The notes below the pieces were generated by a model. That model was not told the origin of the DNA, made no database searches, and saw only the letters and a list, made by a program, of their open reading frames with translations. This document shows positions 17,836 to 26,881 of a DNA stretch of 64,000 nt, piece after piece. Numbering within the stretch: the first letter of the stretch is position 1; every line of letters starts with the position of its first letter. Both the position numbers and the translations under genes were made by a program. This DNA comes from Polyangium mundeleinium (lineage in GTDB: Bacteria; Myxococcota_A; Polyangia; Polyangiales; Polyangiaceae), in contig NZ_JAQNDO010000001.1 of the NCBI RefSeq assembly GCF_028369105.1, positions 12,866,501-12,930,500 of the forward strand, in the 5' to 3' direction.

Positions 17836-20800
17836 TTACCGCGACCAGGGGGGCGCGATGCGCAGGCGCGTCAAGCGTCCTTCCTTGACGAGGGCGAACC
17901 GGACGCGCTCCTCGCCGCGGAGGCGGACGCGGATCTCGTACGGGTCCTTCTTGGGGGCGAGCTTCGACTGGACGATCGGCCCGGTCCCGATGAGCTGGCC
18001 GTCGACGAAAATCGAATCACTCGGCCCGGCCACGACCTCGAGGAGACCCTGGCCCGCGGGGACCTTGTCCTCGGCGCGGAGAGGGAGATCCTGGGGCATG
18101 ACGGGGAAGTCGGCGGTGTCGCCCTCGCGCCGGTCGCGGGGGGTCGTCGCGGCCGCGGCAGGCTCGGGCGTGGGCTCGGGCGCGGGTGCGGCCGCGGGCA
18201 GGCCTTCCGCGGTGACGGTCGGGAGCGCCGCGGGCGCGGGCGCCGGGGCGACGCGCTGGTGCGCGAGGCGGCTGCCAACGGCGAAGACGGTGCCGGCGAC
18301 GGCGAAGAGGATCCAGGCGCTGACGCGGGTGCGCGAGCTGCCCTCGCGGCGAGAGGGCGGCGCCCCGTCGCGGCTGACCTTTTCGTTGCGGCGGAAGCGG
18401 CTCGGGCGGCTCTCGACGTCGGGATCGAGGGTGCGAGCGCCGGGCGCGTGGGCCGAAGGCAACGCGGAACGCGGAGGCGGCGGGAGATCCTCGACCGGCG
18501 GGGGGACGAGGGTGCCGAGCGACGTCGGAATGGGCCGCGCCGACGGGAGGGTCGAAGCACGCGGCGCGGGCGCGGCGGCGGGCGCGGCGGCGGGCGCAGC
18601 CATGGGCGCGGGCGCGGGCGCGGCGGCGGGCGCGGTGATGACCGCTGGCGCGAAGAGCGGCGCCGGGGCGGCCACGGCCACGGGCGCGGGCGTGAGCACA
18701 GGCACGGACAGGCGCTCGACCTTGCGCGGGGCGACCGGGCCCGGCGTGGGCGAGGGCTGCTTCACCGCAATCAACTGCCGCAGTACGTCGAGCGTCGGCT
18801 CCTCGGTGGGCATGTGCGCGAGGTCGAGGACCGAGCCGACCTCGACCGAGAGGACCTCGTCCGGCTGGAGCGAAAGGATCGACGGGGCCGGCGAGACCTC
18901 CTCGCGGGCGAGGACCGGGCCGGGCGTGGCCGAGCGGTCGATGATCGCGGAGATCGGCTCCGGCGTGCTCGGCGCAGGCTCGGGCAGGATGTCGGCGAGC
19001 GCCGGGATGAGCGCCGGCGGCGGCGGACGGCGCACGCCGCGGAGCCGCTCGGACTCGCGGTGCACGGCAGGCGTGAGCAGATCCGCGCCGGCCTCGCCGA
19101 CGACGGCGGTGATCGCGCCATGGGCCGCCGCGTCGCAAAGGACGTCCTCGACGAGGTGCGCGGCAGCCTTGCCGTTCGCGACGAGCGCGCGGGGCGAGGC
19201 GCCGGCCGCGATCGAGCGCAGGAGCGAGCGCAAGGGCTCGGGGGTCGCGTGCTCGGCGGGGCCGAGGAGGTCGAGGTCGATCTCGACACGCTCGACGGTC
19301 ATGAGCGAGGCGCCCGAGAGCAGGCGTTGCGCGGCGCGGGCCGAGGCGATCGGCGCGACGAGCTGCTCGGCGAGCGAGCCTTCGAGGTCGGGACGCGCAC
19401 CGGAGACACGCGCGGCGTCGTCGTCGACGGGCGCGACGACGAAGCGGCCGGCGCCGAGGCCGAGGAGGCGCGCGAGCACACCGGGGCCACGCTCGAAGGA
19501 GCCGTCGGCCGTGGTGCGCGTGGCCCGCACGGGGCGGCCTTCGCGGATCTCGACTTCGTAGAGGTAGAGCGCATCCCGCACGGTGAGCGTGGAGGCGGGC
19601 CGGTGCGCACAGGCGAGCGCGAGCAGGGTGCGGGGCGTGAGGCCGTCGACGCGGCCGCGAACCTCGCCGCCTTGCGCGAGGCGCTCGGCGACGCGCAGGC
19701 GGGGGCGCAGGATCTCGCAGAGGCGCTGGACGATCGCCGAAGCGCTCGCCTCCTTGCGGAGGTAGCCGTCCGCGCCGGCGCCGAGCTCGCGCACGCGCTG
19801 GAGGAGGTCCTCTTTCCAGGAGAGGAGCACGACGGGGACGTCGCGGAGCGCGAAGTCACGCTTGAGCGCGCGGCAAAGGGCAAAACCGTCGAGGCCGGGC
19901 ATGACGATGTCGCTGACGACGAGGTCGGGCGCGACCTCGCACGCGAGCTCGAAGGCGCGCTCGCCGTCGTGGGCCTCGTACACGGTGGCGCCCGCGGCGC
20001 GCAGGACGCCGGCGAGGAACCAGGTGACGGCGGCGTCGTCGTCGGCCACGACCACGCGGAGGCGATCGAGCGTGGGCACGCGCGCGCCGCGGGCCTCGCC
20101 GAGCGCCCGCACGCGCGTCGCCTTGCCCGACTGCTCGGGGCCACCGAGCCACGGCGCGAACGGGAGCGCGCCCTCCGGCCCGCTCGGCGAAAACCGCACC
20201 TTGCCTTGCGACTCGATGGTGACGAGGTCCCGGATCCGCGCGACCGCGCCCCAGAGCGCGGCGAGCACCTGGCTGCCCTCGCCGAGCTCGATCCGCGTGC
20301 CACGGGCGCGCGCGTCGGCCGCGTCGCAGAGGCCACGACGCAGCTCCTCGGCGAGGCGCGCGCCGAGATCGTCCAGCGTGACCTCACCGATCGGCGCGCG
20401 GGCGATCTCGCGACGCACGTAACTCGCGGCCACCTCGGCGCAGGCCTTCCGCAGGGCGTCCGGCGAGACGGGCTTGGGCAAGGTGCGCGCGACGCCGAGC
20501 GCCGCGTAGAGCGCAGCGTCGTCGGGCCGGGAGAAGCGGCCGAAGAGGAGGATCGGCACCCCCTCGATGAGCGGATCGGCGAGCAAGGAGGCGACGAGCT
20601 CCCGCGCGCCGGGCTTGTCCGCGTCGATCACGACGACGTCCGGCGCGAGCGCGCGCGCGAGATCGGGCGCGGCCACGAGGTCCTCGGTGCGCTCGACCTC
20701 GAAGAACGAAGCAGCCCCCTCGGCGTGATCCTTCGCGAGGGCCTCGGCGAGCCGCTCGGGGCCGACGAACAAGACGGTCTGCGGAATCCCCGGCGCGGCC

Positions 20801-21357
20801 GCGCTCACGGGCTTGTCGGCGGACCTCTCCGCCGAGGGCAAGGTGCGCGGGCCGCTGCTCGCCGATCGCGGCGCGGGCTCACGCTCGGGCGTGACGAGCG
20901 AGGCCTCGCCCCACGCGAGCTCGGGCAGCCGATCGAGCAGGCTTCGCAGCGCCTTCCACTCGTCGTCCGTGAGCTTGCCGCGCTCGGCGACACGGTCGAC
21001 GAGGGCCTCCCCGGACTTCAGCTCCTCGGCGAGCTTGTTGAAGCGGAGCAGCCTCGCGGCGGCGGCGAGGGCATGCACGCGGCGGCGCAGATCGTCGCGT
21101 CGCGCCGGGGAAGCTGGCTCTTCGGCGAGCTTGGCGACAGCGGTACGGAGCTCGACGACCCGACGGCCGAGGGTGGCCACGAAATCGGCCCGGACGCCGC
21201 CGAGGCGCTCGGGGGACGACGCGGGCCGAGCGTCCTTGGGCGCCTCGGCCCGCCGCTCGGGCGTGGAGGGCGGAGCGATGCCCTCGAGCGTGATGACGCC
21301 CATGGCCTCGGGACGGCCGCCTTCAGTTCGGTCCAACGCGGTAGCTTGCGCGCCCAT
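17836..21357 (-). CDS. Large signalling protein: HPt-like, two receiver domains, PATAN, TM helix, PEGA-like tail
   Basis: The product is about 1173 residues. Order: an HPt-like helical domain (about 50-140, VHALAAAARLLRFNKLAEEL with a candidate His); a degenerate receiver (about 190-300, DVVVIDADKP); a canonical receiver (about 433-545, DLVVSDIVMPGLDGF with phospho-Asp); a PATAN/DUF4388-like domain (about 565-650); a long Pro/Ala linker (about 770-990); one TM helix (about 1010-1030, VSAWILFAVAGTVFAVGS); and a C-terminal PEGA-like domain (SDSIFVDGQLIGTGPIV). Soluble input modules therefore sit on one side of the membrane and a cell-envelope domain on the other. Starts at 21396 (TTG) and 21303 are alternatives. 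The mechanism is unknown. Confidence 0.85.
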   Translation of the reverse strand: MGAQATALDRTEGGRPEAMGVITLEGIAPPSTPERRAEAPKDARPASSPERLGGVRADFVATLGRRVVELRTAVAKLAEEPASPARRDDLRRRVHALAAAARLLRFNKLAEELKSGEALVDRVAERGKLTDDEWKALRSLLDRLPELAWGEASLVTPEREPAPRSASSGPRTLPSAERSADKPVSAAAPGIPQTVLFVGPERLAEALAKDHAEGAASFFEVERTEDLVAAPDLARALAPDVVVIDADKPGARELVASLLADPLIEGVPILLFGRFSRPDDAALYAALGVARTLPKPVSPDALRKACAEVAASYVRREIARAPIGEVTLDDLGARLAEELRRGLCDAADARARGTRIELGEGSQVLAALWGAVARIRDLVTIESQGKVRFSPSGPEGALPFAPWLGGPEQSGKATRVRALGEARGARVPTLDRLRVVVADDDAAVTWFLAGVLRAAGATVYEAHDGERAFELACEVAPDLVVSDIVMPGLDGFALCRALKRDFALRDVPVVLLSWKEDLLQRVRELGAGADGYLRKEASASAIVQRLCEILRPRLRVAERLAQGGEVRGRVDGLTPRTLLALACAHRPASTLTVRDALYLYEVEIREGRPVRATRTTADGSFERGPGVLARLLGLGAGRFVVAPVDDDAARVSGARPDLEGSLAEQLVAPIASARAAQRLLSGASLMTVERVEIDLDLLGPAEHATPEPLRSLLRSIAAGASPRALVANGKAAAHLVEDVLCDAAAHGAITAVVGEAGADLLTPAVHRESERLRGVRRPPPPALIPALADILPEPAPSTPEPISAIIDRSATPGPVLAREEVSPAPSILSLQPDEVLSVEVGSVLDLAHMPTEEPTLDVLRQLIAVKQPSPTPGPVAPRKVERLSVPVLTPAPVAVAAPAPLFAPAVITAPAAAPAPAPMAAPAAAPAAAPAPRASTLPSARPIPTSLGTLVPPPVEDLPPPPRSALPSAHAPGARTLDPDVESRPSRFRRNEKVSRDGAPPSRREGSSRTRVSAWILFAVAGTVFAVGSRLAHQRVAPAPAPAALPTVTAEGLPAAAPAPEPTPEPAAAATTPRDRREGDTADFPVMPQDLPLRAEDKVPAGQGLLEVVAGPSDSIFVDGQLIGTGPIVQSKLAPKKDPYEIRVRLRGEERVRFALVKEGRLTRLRIAPPWSR

Positions 21358-21521
21358 CGGTTCGGGCCGTATCACGGGTCGGCGCGGCAGCTCCAATTTG
21401 TGGCGACGCCTGCGGGGGGGCTGGATCGCGATCGGCGGTCGATTTTGCGCAACCGTTCGGCGCTCCTGGCGAAGTTGGGTTTGTGGAGCCGTATCTTACG
21501 CGCCGAGGTATGCTGCGTCGC

Positions 21522-22148
21522 ATGATGGCGATCGCGATGGCAGACGTGCTTCAGCCGGAACCGATGACGCTCGAGCAGTGGGCCGACATGGATGACGACG
21601 AGCCGGGCGAGCTCGTCGACGGCGTACTGGTGGAGGAAGAGGTGCCGACGAATCTGCACGAGCTCATCGTGAGCTGGGTGTCCTACGCACTCATGACCTG
21701 GGCCAAGGAGCGCGGTGGGCGCGTCTTTGGCTCGGACCACAAGCTGGGCGTGTCCGCGCGCCGCGGCCGCAAGCCTGACGTGACGGTGTACGCGCCGCGC
21801 ACCAAGATGAGCTGGCAGGCCTCGCTCTCGCGCATCCCCCCGCTCATCGTCGTGGAAGTGATCTCCCGGCGCGCGCGCGACGTGCGGCGAGATCGCGCCG
21901 AGAAGCTCGGCGATTACGCGCGCTTCGGCGTGCGCTGGTACTGGCTCGTCGACCCCGAGGCGCGGCTCATCGAGGTCCTGGAGCTCGGCGCGGACGGGCG
22001 ATACACGATCGCGATGCAAGCCTCGACCGAACGCGTGGCCGTGCCCGGCTGTGAACCGCTCGAACTCGAGCTCGCCGACCTCTGGAAGACGGTCGACGAA
22101 GCCATGGCGGAAGGCGACGAGGAAGAGGAGGAGAGCGGCGAGGGCTGA
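21522..22148 (+). CDS. Uma2-family (DUF820) PD-(D/E)XK endonuclease-like protein
   Basis: The product is 208 residues. The Uma2 core runs ELVDGVLVEEEVPTNLHELI, then KPDVTVYAP (catalytic Asp), then IPPLIVVEVISRRARDVRRD (catalytic Glu and following basic helix) and YARFGVRWYWLVDPEARLIE. The tail is acidic. Restriction-like nuclease activity is inferred from the fold; the biological role of Uma2 proteins is largely unknown. Several ATGs lie at the 5' end (21510-21537) with no decisive ribosome-binding site. The gene converges on a second Uma2 gene, with four bases between the stops. Confidence 0.85.
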   Translation: MMAIAMADVLQPEPMTLEQWADMDDDEPGELVDGVLVEEEVPTNLHELIVSWVSYALMTWAKERGGRVFGSDHKLGVSARRGRKPDVTVYAPRTKMSWQASLSRIPPLIVVEVISRRARDVRRDRAEKLGDYARFGVRWYWLVDPEARLIEVLELGADGRYTIAMQASTERVAVPGCEPLELELADLWKTVDEAMAEGDEEEEESGEG

Positions 22149-22152
22149 AGCG

Positions 22153-22746
22153 CTACGTCGACGAGCCAGCCGGCGGCGCGGGCTTGTTCCAAAGCTTGGA
22201 AAGATCAAGCTCGATCGCATCGAAGGGCACGGCGCGGACCTTGGCGTCGTCGTGGTGCACACCGCGCAGGAGCCAGCCCTCGGGGGTGAGGGCGAATACT
22301 TCGAGCAGGCGCTCGATCGGGTCCACGATCCAGAGGTGCTGGACGCCTTCCCGAGCGTACACCGGCATCTTCTTCGCCCGGTCGATCGCCGCCGTGGAGG
22401 GGCTTGCCACCTCGCAGACCCAGTCGGGCGCGAGGGGGAAGTACGGGGTCTCGGGCAGTTCGGGCATCCGCTCGACGCGCCAGCCGGCGAGGTCCGGGAC
22501 GAGGGTGTCGCCGCCGAGGTGCAGCTCGGGTTCGTTGAGGATCCACCAGCCGCCGGGACCACCCTCACCGAACCGGAACGGGGGACCAAGCTGCATCCCG
22601 AGCGACGAGTGCGCCGACGCATGCCTCGGCGCAGGCCGGGGAAACACGTACAGCGTGCCCTGGATCAGCTCGGCGACCTGATGCGGCGGGACCGCTTCGA
22701 GGTCCGCGTACGTCGCCGGATGCAGCTTCTCCGCCGGGTGCCCCAT
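22153..22746 (-). CDS. Uma2-family (DUF820) PD-(D/E)XK endonuclease-like protein, second copy
   Basis: The product is 197 residues: VAELIQGTLYVFPRPAPRHA, then LVPDLAGWRVERMPE (catalytic Asp), then PDWVCEVASPSTAAIDRAKK (catalytic Glu) and YAREGVQHLWIVDPIERLLE. It is only distantly similar to the neighbouring Uma2 protein (different linker and C-terminus), so this is an old pair or an independent acquisition rather than a recent duplication. The ATG at 22746 is the first in frame. Confidence 0.85.
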   Translation of the reverse strand: MGHPAEKLHPATYADLEAVPPHQVAELIQGTLYVFPRPAPRHASAHSSLGMQLGPPFRFGEGGPGGWWILNEPELHLGGDTLVPDLAGWRVERMPELPETPYFPLAPDWVCEVASPSTAAIDRAKKMPVYAREGVQHLWIVDPIERLLEVFALTPEGWLLRGVHHDDAKVRAVPFDAIELDLSKLWNKPAPPAGSST

Positions 22747-22805
22747 GGCACGTTCTTACCGCATCGATGGACCCCTGCCCAGGGATCCGCCGTCGCGCCC
22801 GACCC

Positions 22806-23138
22806 TCACCCCGTCTCGCCCGCCCCCGGCAGCACCAGATAGTCCGAGACCGACTCCAGCCGGATCTCCGGAAACCGCTCCGCCACCGCGCTCCGCATCT
22901 GCTCCGCGTCGGCCGGATCTCCCGCCTCGGCGAACGCCTGCTGCCTCGCCGCGTCGCTCGGCCATTGCGCGTATCCGTAGAAGAGCCCGTCCGATCCGCG
23001 GTGCAGCCGCGACCCGAGCGAGCCCTTCTCCAGATAGTGCGCCGTGATCCGCGACCAGGCCTCGATGAACGCTTCCTCCCTCCCCGGGTGAAGCCTCCAC
23101 CGATACAGCACCACGAATCCCGGCCCGCGACCGCTCAT
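22806..23138 (-). CDS. Antibiotic-biosynthesis-monooxygenase-like (ABM, dimeric alpha/beta barrel) protein
   Basis: The product is 110 residues. FVVLYRWRLHPGREEAFIEA and GSLGSRLHRGSDGLFYGYAQ fit the ferredoxin-like ABM/DUF4188-type barrel, a fold shared by cofactor-less monooxygenases and stress proteins. It is the third gene of a leftward run, six bases after the dehydrogenase gene. The function is unknown. Confidence 0.72.
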   Translation of the reverse strand: MSGRGPGFVVLYRWRLHPGREEAFIEAWSRITAHYLEKGSLGSRLHRGSDGLFYGYAQWPSDAARQQAFAEAGDPADAEQMRSAVAERFPEIRLESVSDYLVLPGAGETG

Positions 23139-23144
23139 CCGGCC

Positions 23145-24224
23145 CTACAGCTCCTTCGCCACCCGCTCCCGCACCCACGCCGCCGCGGCGCGTGTGCCCA
23201 GCGTGCCGCCCACGTCCACGGTGCACGCCTTCTCCTCGATCGCCTCCGACACCGCTCGCTCGATTCGCTTCTCCTCGTCCGGCCATCCGAGGTGCGTGAG
23301 CATCATGCCCACCGTCAGCAGCGCCGCGAACGGGTTCGCGATGTCCTTGCCCGCGAGCGGCGGCGCCGAGCCGTGCACTGGCTCGAACATCGCCACACGC
23401 GTCGGGTCGGACGCGTGCACGTTCGCGCTCGCCGCCATCCCGAGGCCGCCTTGCAGCGCTGCGCCGAGGTCCGTCACGATGTCGCCGAAGAGGTTGTTCA
23501 TCACCAGCACCTCGAACTGCGACGGGTCCTGGATCATGAGCAGGCAGAGCGCGTCCACGTAAAGGTGCCGCGACTCGATCTCCGGGTACTCGCGCCGCAC
23601 CTCGTCGAACACGCGCAGCCAGAGCTCGTGCGCGTGCCGCATCGCGTTCGACTTGTCCGCCATGCACACGCGCTTCTTGCCCGTGCGCTTCGCAAAGTCG
23701 AACGCCGCGCGCACGATCCGCTCGACGCCCTTGCGCGTGTTGAGGTCCTCGTTGATCGCGACCTCGTCGGGCGTGCCTCGCTTGAACTGCCCGCCCATGC
23801 CGACGTAGACGCCCTCGGTGTTCTCGCGGAACACCACCATGTCCACGTCCTTCGCGCCTCGACCCTTGAGCGGCACCAGGCGATCGGAGAGCGCCTTCAC
23901 GGGCCGCACGTTCGCGTAGAGGTCGAAGCCGAAGCGCATCCCGAAGAGGATGTCCCGCGCGTGCTCCAGGCCAGGCACGCGCGGGTCTCCCAGCGCGCCG
24001 AGCAGGACCGCGGCGCACTCGCGTTGCACCGCGATCTGGATCTCCTTCGGAAACGTCACGCCGTCGCGCAGGTAGCGATCGGCGCCCAGGTCGAGCTCCC
24101 AGAGATCGAGCGGCAAGCCCGCCTTGTCTCGGTAGATCTCGAGCAGGAGCTTCGCCTCGTGCGTGACGCTCGGCCCGATCCCGTCTCCCCCGATGATGGC
24201 GATCTTCTTGCGCTGCGATCCCAC
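23145..24224 (-). CDS. Isopropylmalate/isocitrate dehydrogenase family protein (LeuB-like)
   Basis: The product is 359 residues of the NAD(P)-dependent beta-decarboxylating dehydrogenase family: IAIIGGDGIGPSVTHEAKLL at the N-terminus, VVFRENTEGVYVGMGG (substrate loop), YVDALCLLMIQDPSQFEVLV, NLFGDIVTDLGAALQGGLGM and EPVHGSAPPLAGKDIANP. It could be 3-isopropylmalate dehydrogenase or a tartrate/homoisocitrate-type relative; the neighbours are not leucine genes. The start is a GTG at 24224 with AAGGGAG 5 nt upstream. It follows ald by 21 bp. Confidence 0.85.
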   Translation of the reverse strand: MGSQRKKIAIIGGDGIGPSVTHEAKLLLEIYRDKAGLPLDLWELDLGADRYLRDGVTFPKEIQIAVQRECAAVLLGALGDPRVPGLEHARDILFGMRFGFDLYANVRPVKALSDRLVPLKGRGAKDVDMVVFRENTEGVYVGMGGQFKRGTPDEVAINEDLNTRKGVERIVRAAFDFAKRTGKKRVCMADKSNAMRHAHELWLRVFDEVRREYPEIESRHLYVDALCLLMIQDPSQFEVLVMNNLFGDIVTDLGAALQGGLGMAASANVHASDPTRVAMFEPVHGSAPPLAGKDIANPFAALLTVGMMLTHLGWPDEEKRIERAVSEAIEEKACTVDVGGTLGTRAAAAWVRERVAKEL

Positions 24225-24245
24225 GGCTCTCCCTTTCAGTTCAGC

Positions 24246-25358
24246 TCAGCCGAGCGCCCGCTCGACCGGCACGTACTCGAGGTTGTGCGCCTGCGCGACC
24301 GGCCCGTACGTCACCGCGCCGCCGAACGTGTTCACGCCGAGCAAGACCGCGCGATCCGCGCGCGCCGCCGCCGCCACACCCTTGTCCGCGATCGCAAGGC
24401 CGTACTGCAGCGTCGTGTTCGTCAGCGCCCACGTGCTCGTGTGGCTCACGGCGCCCGGCATGTTCGCCACGCAGTAGTGCACGACGCCGTGCACCTCGTA
24501 GGTGGGGTTGTCGTGCGTCGTCGGCCGGCACGTCTCGATGCAGCCGCCCTGATCCACGGCCACGTCGACCACCACGCTGCCCTTCTCCATCTCGGAGATG
24601 AGCTTCTCGGTCACGAGCTTCGGCGCCTTCGCGCCCGTCACGAGCACCGCGCCGATCACGAGGTCCGCGCGCTGCACGCACGCCTCGATGTTGTCCGCGT
24701 TCGAGTAGAGCGTCTCGATCGCCCCGCCGAACACGTCCTCGAGGTACTCCATCGTCTGGCCGCGCACGTCGAGCACGGTCACCTGCGCACCCATGCCGAC
24801 CGCGATCGTCGCGGCGTTCTTGCCGACGACGCCGCCGCCGAGGATCACCACGCGCCCGCGCCGCGTGCCGGGCACGCCGCCGAGCAGGACGCCCTTGCCG
24901 CCGCGCTCCTTCTGCAAGCACGCCGCGCCGACCTGCGCGGACATGCGGCCGGCCACCTCGCTCATCGGCCGGAGCAACGGCAGCGAGCCATCGGCGAGCT
25001 CGATCGTCTCGTACGCCACGCCCGCGACACCCGTCTCGGCGAGCTTCTTCGTGAGCTCGGGCTCGGCCGCGAGGTGCAGGTACGTGTAGACGATGAGGTC
25101 TTTCCGGAAGAAGCCGTACTCGGCGGCGAGCGGCTCCTTCACCTTCACGACCATCTCGGCGCCCCAGGCGTCGGCGGCGGTCGGGACCATCGTCGCGCCT
25201 GCGCGCACGTAGGCCTCGTCCTTGATGCCGCTGCCTTCGCCGGCCCCTTGCTGGACGAGCACCTTGTGTCCGCGGCCCACGAAGGCGCGAACGCCCGCCG
25301 GGGTCATCCCGACGCGATACTCCCTGGTCTTGATCTCCTTCGGAACTCCGATGAGCAC
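24246..25358 (-). CDS. ald: Alanine dehydrogenase
   Basis: The product is 370 residues and catalyses NAD-dependent oxidative deamination of L-alanine to pyruvate in the cytoplasm. It starts [20 protein letters not shown], carries the Lys region VKVKEPL, the catalytic-His segment [12 protein letters not shown], and the Rossmann glycine motif [14 protein letters not shown]. The length matches the family. The start is a GTG with GGAGGAG upstream. It is first in a likely ald / LeuB-like / ABM operon. Confidence 0.95.
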   Translation of the reverse strand: MLIGVPKEIKTREYRVGMTPAGVRAFVGRGHKVLVQQGAGEGSGIKDEAYVRAGATMVPTAADAWGAEMVVKVKEPLAAEYGFFRKDLIVYTYLHLAAEPELTKKLAETGVAGVAYETIELADGSLPLLRPMSEVAGRMSAQVGAACLQKERGGKGVLLGGVPGTRRGRVVILGGGVVGKNAATIAVGMGAQVTVLDVRGQTMEYLEDVFGGAIETLYSNADNIEACVQRADLVIGAVLVTGAKAPKLVTEKLISEMEKGSVVVDVAVDQGGCIETCRPTTHDNPTYEVHGVVHYCVANMPGAVSHTSTWALTNTTLQYGLAIADKGVAAAARADRAVLLGVNTFGGAVTYGPVAQAHNLEYVPVERALG

Positions 25359-25519
25359 GATGTCTCCTCCCGACTTGGTCGACGCTTCGGCGCCGCGATG
25401 GCGCGCGCGACCATAGCAGAAGGAACGGCACGTGGATCCAGTTCCGCGAACGACGCGATGCGGCGATCGTGGCGACTTTCCAGGGATTTAGCGCGCTGCG
25501 CGGAAGCGCCGCGTCAGGA

Positions 25520-26881
25520 TCACGCCGTCTCGAGCTCCGCGATCCGCTCCTTCGTGTGCGCTTCCTCGTAACCGAACTCCGTGAGCGGCAGGCCGGCTCC
25601 CCGGAGCGCGGTCATGAGCGCGCGGCTCGCACTCCCGCCCTCCTGACGGTAGTGGACGTTGCCACGCAATCGGCCGCCGCCCTTGCCACAGAGGAGCATG
25701 GGCAGATCGTCCTGCGCGTGGGTCCAGCCTTCGGTGTGCTCGGTGCAGACGAAAATCGAGCTGTGGTCGAGCAGGTTGCCGGTCGCGTCGGGCGTGTTCT
25801 TCAGCCGATCGAGGAAATAGGCGAGCTGGCCCATGGTGAACCGCACGGCGTCCTTTTGTTTCGTGTAGGGCGCGGGCTCGGTGTGGTTCATGTAATGCTG
25901 CCCGTCGGTCGCGCCGACCATCCAGAAGACCGCGCCCGAACCGCAGGTCGAGTACTGGATCGAAAACGATCGCGTGAGCCCGCAGGAGAGGGCGAGGGCC
26001 ACGAGATCGCTCACGGCCTTGTTTTTCTCGGCGATCTGTTCGTTCGAGGCGAGATCGGGGAACACGCCCGGATCGTCGGGCTTGTTGCACTCGCCAATGG
26101 GCAGGTTCAGCCGGGACTCGATCTCCGAGATGCTCGTGAGGTGCTGTTCGAGCCGCTGTTTGTCCTTCGCGCCGAGCCGCCCCTGGAGCGTCTTGATCTG
26201 CCCGCTCACGGCGTCGAGCACGCTCCCGCGCGCGCGGTCCACTTGCGGCGAGCCCGCGCCCTTGTTGAACAGGCGATCGAAGAACGCGTGCGGCGATTCC
26301 TCCGACGGATTGACGTTCGTCTCACCGCTCTTGCTGCCGTTGTGCGAGAGGTGCTGGAACGACGTGCCCTCGTCGGTGCCGCGGAAACGCGTCACGGCGA
26401 CTTCGAGCGATTTGTACGGGTTCGGCGCGAGGGACTGGAAGTATTGCGCGGCGACCTGATCGATGCTCGGGTACTTCATCGTCGACACGATCGTGTCGCG
26501 CACGTCGTCGATCTTGAGGTGCGGCCCGCCCGAGCAAACGGCGGACATCCCCGAATGATGCGGGTGCCGCGGCGTCATCACCGAGAGCCCGCTGATCACG
26601 CTGACATATTCCTTGTACGGCAGCAGCGGGGCGAGGCCGAAGTCCTCGGGCACGGTCCAATCGGGCCCCACGGTGGGCGGGGTCCACGTGGGCAGGTGGA
26701 CGCCATTGCCGAAGAACCAGAGGCCGAAGCGGGTCGGGATGTCTTCACCGTCGGCGAAGGCGTCGCCGTTCCCGTTCAGCATCATCTCGAAGATCGGCAG
26801 GCCCACAGCGACGGCGGCGCCGCCGAGCAGTCCGCGCAGGAACAGGCGACGGGAGGGACGTTCGATTTTGCGTGCGCTCAC
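25520..26881 (-). CDS. DUF1552 protein with Tat signal
   Basis: The product is 453 residues. The N-terminus has a twin-arginine motif followed by a hydrophobic helix (SRRLFLRGLLGGAAVAVGLP), so the protein should leave the cell via Tat. The body matches DUF1552 (HPHHSGMSAVCSGG, SIDQVAAQYF, SFSIQYSTCGSGAVF, HSSIFVCTEHTEGW). DUF1552 genes commonly pair with DUF1592 genes in planctomycetes and myxobacteria; their role is unknown. The start is a GTG that shares the sequence GTGA with the stop of the upstream gene; GGAGGTG lies inside the upstream gene's end, so translation is probably coupled. Confidence 0.9.
   Translation of the reverse strand: MSARKIERPSRRLFLRGLLGGAAVAVGLPIFEMMLNGNGDAFADGEDIPTRFGLWFFGNGVHLPTWTPPTVGPDWTVPEDFGLAPLLPYKEYVSVISGLSVMTPRHPHHSGMSAVCSGGPHLKIDDVRDTIVSTMKYPSIDQVAAQYFQSLAPNPYKSLEVAVTRFRGTDEGTSFQHLSHNGSKSGETNVNPSEESPHAFFDRLFNKGAGSPQVDRARGSVLDAVSGQIKTLQGRLGAKDKQRLEQHLTSISEIESRLNLPIGECNKPDDPGVFPDLASNEQIAEKNKAVSDLVALALSCGLTRSFSIQYSTCGSGAVFWMVGATDGQHYMNHTEPAPYTKQKDAVRFTMGQLAYFLDRLKNTPDATGNLLDHSSIFVCTEHTEGWTHAQDDLPMLLCGKGGGRLRGNVHYRQEGGSASRALMTALRGAGLPLTEFGYEEAHTKERIAELETA

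Noticed and set aside
17575-21525. 1316-codon open frame opposite the large signalling gene
   Set aside because: Low-complexity Arg/Gly/Asp translation without start context; the minus strand has recognisable receiver, PATAN and PEGA domains.
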